Source: Lepturacanthus savala (taxonomy: Eukaryota > Chordata > Actinopteri > Scombriformes > Trichiuridae). Taken from it: DNA of 64,000 nt. The position numbers and the translations under genes were made by a program. A model generated the notes under the pieces. That model was not told where the DNA came from. It was given only the letters and a program-made list of their open reading frames with translations, and made no database searches. The stretch lies in contig CM060478.1 in the NCBI GenBank assembly GCA_030544235.1, positions 24,986,727 through 25,050,726 of the forward strand, given 5' to 3'. Below are positions 48,401 through 59,786 of this stretch, piece by piece. How positions within the stretch are numbered: position 1 is the first letter of the stretch; each line of letters begins with the position of its first letter.

Positions 48401-49425
48401 TGATTGGCTCATGTTTTTCCTCAGTAACTCTGGATCTAAAGCTATCTACTACCATATAACGTGATGGGCATCATGTGGAGGACCCATCAAACCAGTTCAC
48501 TGATATCAGAGCCACGCCTCCTCAAAGCTGATTGGCTCATGTTTTTTCCTCAATAGCTTTGGATCTAAAGGTTCCACACTCACAAAACTTGCTGAGAGTG
48601 ATAAAGGTGAATCCATGATCCAATCAATGGTATCACAGTACCAGACCCAACTCTCCCAATTTCCTCAGGAATGGTCTAGTTCTAGATATTATTTATTATC
48701 AGCACCATGGTTGTTGTTCTTATGTGCAACTGTTGTTTCCTAAAAAAAGTATTAAGAAGAGGTGTAGGGCTGGATCTGATGGAATACAATCTAGAATGAC
48801 CCGCTGCCTTTGGTCTGGGCACATTTTTCTCAGTGCAGTTCTTTCTCTCACAGTTTCTACAGTGAACTTTCTAACTTTATCGTTATTATTTATTTATTAC
48901 TGATTGATCTGACTGTAGATTCTCTTCATGTATTCAGCGGCCTCACAGTGGGCAGCCATCCAGGCATTTTGGTTTGGCTGCTGTGAGGAATGTGAACAAT
49001 TCTAACAGGTCAAATTAAGAGCTTCACTCCAAAATAAGAAAAAATATTTTGTCTCAAAAAAGTTCCACACTCAGTCCCACTGCTGTTTTTTTTAACGTAT
49101 TTTACCTGGTAGATGTGCAGTGATACCAACCAGACCAGAGGTCAGCCATTTCTGTTTCAGTGAGAGAAAAACAGCTTAAAAAAAAAAGAAAAACAGAAAA
49201 ACTTCTGTGGTGAATTAAAGTAAAATTACTATGTCCTCACAGATTGGACAGGTTGTTTTCATGGTTACTATAATAACTATAATAATTATAATAAATAATA
49301 ATAACAGATGTCTCTCTCTCAGCATCTGACTGGTTCTCTCCTGGCTGTGGCGTTCCTCACCTCCTTTGGGAGTTCGATGCTTTATGGCTACAATCTGGCT
49401 GTGGTCAACTCCCCTGCTGTGGTAA

Positions 49426-49509
<84 letters not shown>

Positions 49510-52500
49510 CCTTTACTCCATCAAGCACTTTGATCAACAGAACAACAACAACAACAGTATTTTTTCTTCCAGGAATAAATGTTATAATAACAGTTATTTC
49601 AGTCTCACTTTTCCTAACCCTAGTTCACTGTTATAAATTTCATAAATAATTTGATAATTGATCATTTCTAATTATGATGACATCTAGTGGTGAAATTGCA
49701 GATTGCAACCAGCTGAGTTCCTGTTTGTTGAGTAGAAACATTACCATTCCACTAAAATCTTACACACTGTAACATTAACCTTCTTAAATGAATTAACTTT
49801 GTTGAACTAACATTTTCTAAATAAATGAGAATACTGACATGAACACTCCTCTCTGCTGTTTTTATTATTTTTCTTCTTATTGATCTAAAAGGGGCGGAGC
49901 AAAGTGATGAGAAAGTGATGTCACATTTTTCCAAGCACCAATCAGGATCCAGTAACCATTAGATCATTGTCTGCTTATGGTTTTAACACCATGATTATCT
50001 ATTTCTGTACATTTTTGTTAGATTTAAAAGAATCAGGAATGAGAACATTCTGAGTTAAGTTTGAGCTCAGGTTAGAACATGCCGGGTATTGTTGTTTTTT
50101 TGTTTTTTTGTGTGTCCTACAGGCAGAAATGTGGATGTATGTGATGTGGTGCAGAGTGGAGAAGGGCTGCTTGTTGTGAGGAATGTGAACTGCATGACAT
50201 GCTGGACTCTATTAGCAAGAATGTAGTCGGGATGACGATGAGTGGACATGAAGGAACAACTCAAATAATCCACTTATCAGTTTAAATACCACACTGAGCA
50301 GCTTCTTCAGCACACATTCAACTATTAAATCACAATATTAAACTGTAGAAAAAGCTTAAGGCATTTTAGGACAAAGGGCCTTAATGATAAGAGTTTAGAA
50401 GAAAAATGCTTATTTACACTATTTAGTTGAGATTTACTGTCATCTGTGAAAATATGAAGTGTGTTCCTGGAGTTTTCTGGAGGCATTTTAACCTTTATTT
50501 GACTTTTCTGCAACTACAGAGGCTGTTCTATTCTAAATGTAATCTCTACTAGTGTAAATCACACCGGGATTAATACAAATTTCAACTCCATGGTGGTAAC
50601 AGTATCAGTAGAAGTGGTAGTGAAGATGAATTCTACACTTGTAGCATTAGTAGTTATTTTAAAATGTTGGTTTATGTCCAGTTGTGAATTTGCAGCCCTG
50701 CTGTCTTCAATCTCCTCAGCTGTTGGAGCTGTAATCTCAGCTGTTCTGCTCAGTAGGGAACACACTGCCAACAAATCTCTTAACACTAAGAAAATGACGT
50801 AGTGAAAATGTTGTTTATGTGTGTGGAGGTCACAATCCGTGTTATTCAGTGTGGACTCAGTAGAACAGCAGCTCATTGTGCCCTGCAGAGGCTTTCTGGG
50901 CAATGAACAATGATAAGAAATACAATTTTAATGATTTACCATAACTGTTACATATTTGGCTGGATTTTTTGTCTTCTTTTAGTTCTGTAAAAAATTATTA
51001 AATCAAGTTTTCTTACTGATAAGAATAAGATCTTCCGGTCCTGGTTTTAACATTTATACTAGAGGCTATAAAAGACAATAATAGTGTAGCTGGATGGTGT
51101 TTTATTTAATGGGAAGCATGTGTAACTCTACATCTGACAGCAAACTATATTCATATCACAATCAAACCTTGGAGTTACTTAATTCTCTCTCTTTGTCAAA
51201 CTACTGTTGCTGAAAAATGTTGCCCAGCTGTGCTATAAATACATGTTTGACGGTAGAATAAGAGATATTAATTAGTGTGGTTGTGAGAGATGTTGGAGTT
51301 ACTGGTTCCTCCTACAGACTGATGCTGCTCCATCAACTCGTGCCCTCACATGATAAAGTGATTAGGAGGTTGAGGTCAAAAAAAGACTTTTTTGATTTGA
51401 TTAGACAGAGAGTTGAAAATGCCAGGGAGGGAAAAAAAGAGAAGGAGATAAAGAGGGTGTGTTTCATATTGGTCTCGTGGAACCAGGATATCTCTGCCAC
51501 ATGATGCACAAAGACAGGGTTTCCTGTCTAATCAGGAAGGAATGCACTCTCATTGCCTCAAAGAAGCAGGGTTTACCAATTGCTCTCAATTGGTCCACTG
51601 CAGCATCTCATCTGTGAGGACAAGGTTGCATCTTCTACTAGAACTATTGGGAATTAAATGAGTTACTGGTAACCTGGAAAATTAAGGAAACTGCAGTTCC
51701 TAGGATGTCCACTATAGATGATTTCACCCTTCATGACAACTGTAACTCAACCTTCATTTCTTTAGGCTTAATTGTATGCATAATTAGCTGCTCTGAATGA
51801 CAGGTTCCTGACTACAAAAAAGTAAAATAAGATGGCAATGGTCAGCAGTAGGGATGCAACTAACGACTATTTTTATAGTCAATCTATCAGTTATTGAAAG
51901 CATTATTCAATTAGTTGTTTGGTTCATTAAATGGTGTAAAATGTGAATCGGTGTTTCCAAAGATGAAGATTCAACCTAAAATGTCTTGTCCAGACCAACA
52001 GTCACAACCCAAAGATCATCAGTTTATTATTATAGAGACTAAAGAAACCAGAAAATAATCAGACTGGGCAAGATGGACATTTTCTTCTCATAAATGACCT
52101 AAATCTATTAATCAATGACTAATATAGAAATAATAACTTTTAATTAATAATTATTTAATCATAAAAATATAGCTTCATTTTTTGACTTCTAGAGTCAGCA
52201 CCACCTCTCAGATTAGAGGAAAAGATTTCTCAGAAGAAATCTCTGATTCAGTCTCATAAATTAGAATGAATCTATCAGAAACTCTCAGCTCATTTAACTT
52301 GATAATCAAAACCAGGATCATGTTATTAATAAATAGGAAGTGTTGAAGGATCTCTATTTAGATAATTCATATAATGATAATGTATTACTCAAAATCATTT
52401 ATTCCTAAAAACACAAAAGGAAAATCAACCAGTAACAATCTAAACTAAATGGTTCTATATACATGTGAATGTGTGTGGAGGTGTGAAAGAACTACAAAGA

Positions 52501-52775
52501 TGGCTGCCATGGTGGCTGTTCTTAGGATCCTTGTTATTGGAAGACAAAGGCCTTGTCCACATGATGACAGAGTTTTGTAAATCCTCCAAACTTTCCTGCT
52601 GATTCCATCATGGATAAACACGTTTACGGTATTCCATAATGAGAAGATCAGACAACGCCATGTTTACCTGGTGCTGTTGCTCCCGGTGACCTTTGTAAAA
52701 TAAATCCATATTGGTTGTTTTACTGTCCATATTTCATAAATTACTGATCAAATATTGCAGCTAGCATTGACGCTA

Positions 52776-52847
<72 letters not shown>

Positions 52848-55800
52848 GGTTAAATGTCACTTTATGTGTATTCAAGTGTGTTACAGAGAGGTTAGTATCA
52901 TGGGTTGGGACACTAACATCAAACTAAACCTTCTTACAAACACAGTGAACTGTAGCCTAAAATTGAAACATTAACAAAGTTCAGCAGTCTGAGTCATGTT
53001 TGTTAACCCTCTATTACATAATCTTTTCCATATGGCAACAATTCTTCTTTTTTAAAAAGCTTTGATGTAAAGTCTGTTTTTACAGTTGGGTGTGAAAAGG
53101 GTGCTTTTATTTTGAAGGACATACAAATTATGAGGTCACATGACCAGAATATCCCTATTGCTGATGGACATTTGACATGTGAGCATCACTGTTTCACAAC
53201 TGAAGGTTGACTTTTATTCAGAATTTAGGAACATTTTTACCAAATTAAAAATTGTACTCAGTAAAGTAAACTTTATTTATTATAATTTTTTATTTTATTA
53301 TTTTTATTTGAATTTATTTATTTATTATAAGTTATTTATTATCCACTCCATGCTACTCCACTATGTTTTCATCTGCTGCATTTTGCTTTTGAAACATCCT
53401 ATTATTATTGCTACCATATTTGGTAAAAAATTATGTTTTAATTGTTAGTATATATTTTATATATAATATGAAATAATATGGAAAATTCCTAGTGCATACA
53501 ATCTAATCGAGTCCCATTCACTTACATAGCACAAAATTATCCTGGGATTATGTTTACAACTTTTTCTTATTTTTTTTTAATATATATATTTTTAGGCCAA
53601 TTTAAGGCATAAAAATATTCCAAACATGTTTTACCATGTCTAAGTAATATTTCATGCAATAGAGGGTTAATGTTCTGTTCTGTAAGTTTACTCATTTATA
53701 CACTAAATTAACCCTCTCGGTGCCACTGTCAACTTCAGTCACCGCACTAAAACGGCAGATTTTGTCAAATAGGGTTAGAATTTTTCCATATTTGCATATT
53801 GTTTCCATGTGGAAACAAATCTATTTTAGCACATTAGAAAAAAATGTGTTTAAATTCAAGTTAAATTTTTCATTTGGTGAAAATTTTCCAAATTGTGAAT
53901 AAAAGACAACCTTCAGTTGTCAGAGAGTGATGCAAAAATGTCCATCAGCAAACAGGAAATCCTGGTCATGTGACCTCATATATTGTATGTCTTTCAAAAT
54001 AAAAGCCCCCTTTTAACACCTAACTTTAAAAATATATAATTTATATCACAGCGTTTTGGAAAAATGAAGATAAACATAATTGGTACCTTATGGCAACCCT
54101 ATGAAATAGAGGATTCACATATGTGATATTTTATGAATTTTGAACCAAGTTGGTTCCAGCCCTGTGACATCATAATATGCAAATTAGATGTGTACATTTA
54201 ATCCCTACATAAATTTGGGGTCATCCTTAATATTTCTCTAATTTACAGAAAGTCTCTATTTCTTATCACTTTAAGTTATAGCTTTTTGAAATCTGTCCTG
54301 TTCTATGTCCTTCCAACCTGCTGTGACCAGTGAACTAGTGAAATGCCACTAACCCTGTGACTGTCTCCTCTGCCTCAGTATATCAAAGACTTCTACAATA
54401 AGACGGTGGTGAGTCGTAATGGACCAGGACTCAGCGCTGAGACCCTGACCCTCATGTACTCCCTCACGGTGTCGGTGTTTGCCATCGGCGGCCTGCTGGG
54501 CTCCGTCATCGTGGGCATGCTGGTCACTCGCTTCGGCAGGTAACACCAAACACAGAAATGCAAAGAATCACAGTATCACTCTGTTTATATCAGCTCTCAG
54601 ATGTTCAGATATTTATCAGAGATAAAGTTGAATTGGTCACTTAGGAACAGTGGTGGTCAAGTTATTTCAGAACAGTAATGTGCTGTTTATTATTATTAGT
54701 AGTAGTAGTATGACTTGTTACTGTCATTTCAAAGTAATTCATTACAGTACAATATTACTGTATTTAAAATGTAAGACATTACACTACTGTTGCATTACTT
54801 TAAGTTGCTCTCACCAAAATAACAGTAAATAAGGATTCATCAGTGTAAATCTATCTCTATATCTTTGTGATTATTGCTGCTAGTTTTCATTCAGCTGCTG
54901 AATCCACTGTTAAAGTGGTTCTTCAACAACAAGTGTCCTAACCTCTGGATGCAGGAGAAGGTTCATTGAGTCTGTTTAGTGGTTTTATCTCCACTCTCAT
55001 GTTAACTTCATGTTACTATGACTCCCCTGGAAATGTTCAATTACTGCTGCTATTTCAGGAAGGACACTTCTGTAGGTGGAGACACAAAGTTCATTTGACT
55101 ACGATGTTCTTAAGAAGAGTCTGAAACATGTTCGTCTTATAGTTAATTCAACCAGGTGAAAATCTCATTAGGATTAAAATCTCTAATAGGACAGCAACCT
55201 GACTTTGGTGGAAATATTGATTTAAACCCTAATGAGTTTTCAAAAAACAACTAAATTCGTATTGTTGTGCAGTGGTGGAATTTGACCTCCAGCATGATAT
55301 GTTTGTCCTGAGTTGCCTTCAGAGTTGTATTTAGACCAAACTTCAGCTTCAGAGACTCTCTGCAGCATCTGGTGCTGCTACTGAGCAGCAAGAAGCTGGA
55401 AATACACCAAACACACACTGAAACCACACTGAAAATACACATAAAACATACCAAATACACACTGAAAACACACTGATGATAGTATATAATATACAACACA
55501 TACATCAATTTCAATGCAGGTCATGGTTATTACTCAGTTATAACTCACTACCCCACACAACATCTGGCTCATATCTTCTTATATTTATTCATGATGTATG
55601 TGTGTGTATGTGTGTGTGTGTGTGTGTGTATTTCTCTGTGTGTGTATTTCCAGGAAAGGTACAGTGGTCAACACTACAGTCCTGGTGTTTCTAGCCAGCT
55701 CTCTGATGGGCTTCAGCAGGATCTGTGGTTCTCCTGAGATGGTGATCATCGGCCGCTTCATCACAGGAATCCACTCAGGTACGTCACACCTGGCTGAATA

Positions 55801-58800
55801 ACCTGTTCCACTAAATACGTCTCATCTACTCTACTGCTTTGAAGTCAAAATTATTTAAGTCAAACTGAGAGAAAATAGAAATTAATATATTACATATCAG
55901 AGGAGTTAAACTCAGTTTTATCCTGGGTCACATCAGTGTTCAGGTTTTCCTCAAAGGACCAATTATAAAGACCATATGTATATGTATCTATGCATTATTA
56001 TTATTATACATGTTATTATATTAGATAATTACCTTTCCACTCATAATAGTGTTGGTGACAATTTGCTAAGATTTTTAACCAGAATTTAAAAATCTGCTGA
56101 TGCAGAAATAATGTTCTATTGTTGTTAGTGTCTAATTATTAAAATGCTGCAGCAAAACATGTAAAATCATCACAGATATCTAGAGACTCATACAAGAATA
56201 TGCTGATAACCACTATTAACTATTGGATTTATTTCATGGATGTTTCAAAGATTAGAATCTATGGTTTTGTGTTGCTATGCTAAATATTAAAGAGTAGAAA
56301 GTACCAGAAAGTAATGACAGATGTACTTCAACAAAGGAAAATAAGGAAAAACAGAAACTTTCCTGTTTTTAAACAACCTTCGTGGTCGATGAAGGAAATG
56401 AAAGGAAAATTGAGGAAATGAAAATTTATCATTGTTTTTTGGTTACACCATTTGACATTTCATGTAAAAAAAGACACATTGATCATGATTTTTTGTAAAA
56501 AAAAATGGTACAAATGGACTTTTAAATAACAAGAAACCAACATGAACACACAATGTACATTTATAGACCCGATGAATGATTCTAAAACTGTATTTAAAAT
56601 GTTTCTGACTTTCTCATCTCGTCAAACATTATTAGTCACTGACCCAATAATTGATTAAAGTAATAAGTGGCGTTTAATGGCCTCCTGGTCGCAGCTCTAA
56701 TCAGTTCACAGCATGGATGTGATGTGTGCAGCTTTGGGTCGGGTTAAGTTCCTCCAGTCTGGATCAGTGGATCAGGTCTGAGTCACAGCAGAAGGTCCTC
56801 AGGGTTTTCTTTGGCAGCGACCAGAGAACCAGCTGTTGGATTCCAGCTGTGACAGAAGCTGTAAAGCTGAAAGAGGACCCGGCTGGTCTCAGCTGGACCC
56901 AGCTGGACCAGTCTGGACCCGGCTGGTCCCGGGCTGGACCAGTCTGGACCCGGGCTGGTCCTGGCTGGACCAGTCTGGACCCGGGCTGGTCCTGGCTGGA
57001 CCAGTCTGGACCCGGCTGGTCCGGGGAGTTGTGAAGCAGCAGGACATTTATCAGTAGCCAGAGGTGCTATAGATGTAGATTCTCAGGTGTGGACATGTGG
57101 TTTCCTTCAAAGAGGTCCAGCCAGAGTCCAGACTGGTCTCAGCAGGGGTCCTGCTCATGTAGACCCAGGATATTTCCTGACTCCTGAACCCGACACCATC
57201 TACACCAGCTCTGTTTTTTAACTCAACTTTTTAAATCAAGAATCAGGTGTGAGTATCATATTTGTAAATCTATATGTTGATGAGTGGCCACAAACCTTTG
57301 GCTCTGCTGGCTCTTTACTCACATTCACAAAAGAATTGATGTCGTTGCTGATTCAGACCCAAAGCTTAAATAATTAAAAACTGAAATCAGTGTAAAGTGT
57401 GTATATTTCATGATAAATGAATTAATATAATATGTGGACCAATTCCATTAGAAAAATCCATTAATTAAAGAAAACTTGATGTTATCTATTTGTTTTTTTA
57501 TGTGATATAAATTCACAAAATGCCAGAAAACTAACAATAATATTACTGTAATATTAATTAATAATCTTTGGCTTCATTTGGAACAGTATAAGGCTTGAGA
57601 GAGACACTGAAAAAAGACCCAAATTAATTGAATTGTTTCAATTGATAACACCTTAAGAAATTAAGTTAATTGGAATTAAATTAATAAGGTAGAGTTACTC
57701 CAAACCTAATAACTTTAACTAATTAATCTAATCAGCTAGCATAGCTTCAGGAAACTGAGTTTCAGAACATGGTAGGTCCAAAACATGCAACATCTGGTTG
57801 TATTGGAATATTTTCTAGTTTCTTTAGGTTTCTTTAAAAGTAAATTGAATATGTGTAGCTTGGAGACATTTGAAGACAGTGATGGACATTTCGATATTTT
57901 CACTCATTATATAAACCAAACATGTAACATTATACAAAAAACAACTTGTAAAATGAAGGTTCCTTTAAATGTATAGACATGTCATGGCAGAGAGTTGGAA
58001 TTCTCTTGGTAAAATGCATGTACATGGCAGTTATTGCATCCTGATAGTGTTATCTGGGTAAATCCTTTTTTGCAGGAATCTCTCTAAGTGTCGTACCCAT
58101 GTACCTGGGGGAGATAGCACCAAAGAACCTCCGCGGCTTCCTGGGACTCGTACCCAGCATCTTCATCGGCACCGGAGTCTTCGCTGCTCAGATCCTCGGC
58201 CTGCATGAGCTACTAGGAAAGGTAAAGGAGTCCCATTACAACACCTACACGCTGTTTCTATCTGCTCACGTTATAGTTGTTAAAACCTATTGGTTATTGA
58301 AACGATTAATTGATTAATAGTTTGTTTCATTAAATGGTGTAAAATGTGGATCAGTGTTTCCAAATCGGAAGATTCAAACTAAAATGTCTTTTTTTGTCCA
58401 GACCAACAGTCACAACCCAAAGATCATCAGTTTACTGTTATAGAAGACTAAAGAAACCAGGAAATAATCAGAGAAGAGAAGCTAGAATACAAAGATATGA
58501 CATAAAACCAACAAAAATGTAATAAAAACACATAAATAAGAGTTAAAAAGACAAAAATATTAGCTGACCTCCCCCCAAAATAAGAGAAAAAGTCAAATTA
58601 TTAGATAAAAAGACAAAAAAAGATATTTATTATTCCATATTTTCCATATTATTTCCATATTATTTCCATATTTCCTTCTTCATAATGACTCAATTTGATG
58701 ATTAAATTAGTTGGAAATTAATGTAAAAGATGGCAAAAAAGTTGGGTCTGAAAATTGTATGAAAAAATGAAGTGCACAACTTAATAAAATACTTATATAT

Positions 58801-59018
58801 ATTTATTATAAATATATTTATATAGGTCGCAGGTTCAAGACCTCCTTGGTCTGAGTCCTTTCTGTGTGGAGTTTCATGTTCTCTCTGTATCTGGTGGGTT
58901 TTCTCCAGGTTCTCCAGCTTCCTCCTACAGTCAAACCCTTGGTAATACAGGACGAAATTACCACAACAGGAGGCCTGCAGGCTTTAATATGTGTGTGTAG
59001 GTGTGTGTGTGTGTAATA

Positions 59019-59109
<91 letters not shown>

Positions 59110-59710
59110 CCATGATAGGCTGCTACCTGAGTGGATCCTGCCTCTCACCCATAATGTGCTGTGATTGGCTGCAGCAGACCATGTGACCCTAGAATAAATG
59201 GTTATAGAAGATGAATGAATGAATGAATGAATATTTATATATTTATTTATATTATATATATATATATATATATTATATATTTCATACTAGAACTCATACA
59301 TTCAGTCTGACATCGCTGCAGCACAAATGTAATGAAAAAAATACACATGTCCAGAACTGGACTGTGTCTTACAGGATCAATAATATTCATGCATTTATTA
59401 ACCAGGTGAACCTAATGTCTAAAAAATGTCTCAGACCGAGGTTAAGTCATTTTTAAACATTTTAACCATCTGTTACATAGTGTTTCCATAAGGCAGCGAT
59501 GACTTTATCTTCATTTTTCTAAAAAGCTGTGATAGAAAATCTATGTTTTTACAGTGAGGTGTGCAAAGGGGGCTTTTATTTTGAAGGACATTTATGAGGT
59601 CACATGACCAGGATATCCTGTTTGCTCATGGACATTTGACATGTGAGCATCACTGTCTCACGACTGAAGGTTGACTTTTATTCAGAATTTTGGAAATATA
59701 TATGTATATA

Positions 59711-59786
<76 letters not shown>

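Larger units (their letters stand above)
45465..49322 (+). other. slc2a15 intron 1
   Basis: 3.86 kb. It contains a G-rich tract (45,977-46,020), a SINE fragment (46,197-46,355), a degenerate ACAGTAAAAAT-type array (46,420-47,035), a local duplication around GCTGATTGGCTCATG (48,376-48,590), and otherwise unassigned AT-rich DNA. Confidence 0.7.
49422..54378 (+). other. slc2a15 intron 2
   Basis: 4.96 kb. A CA tract starts 5 bases after the exon. It further holds unassigned AT-rich DNA, a 330-bp repeat (51,850-52,115), a GT tract, and two TTAA-type MITE insertions just before exon 3. Confidence 0.8.

Noticed and set aside
50559..50903. 114-codon minus-strand frame in intron 2
   Set aside because: Low-complexity Thr/Ser composition without motifs. 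Probably chance.
51277..51504. 75-codon frame with KVIRRLRSKKDFFDLIRQRVE
   Set aside because: It looks somewhat protein-like but is short, lies inside intron 2 and has no exon partners. Left unannotated.
56726..57057. Trp/Gly/Pro-rich open frames
   Set aside because: They translate the GGTCC/GGACC minisatellite in intron 4 of the transporter.
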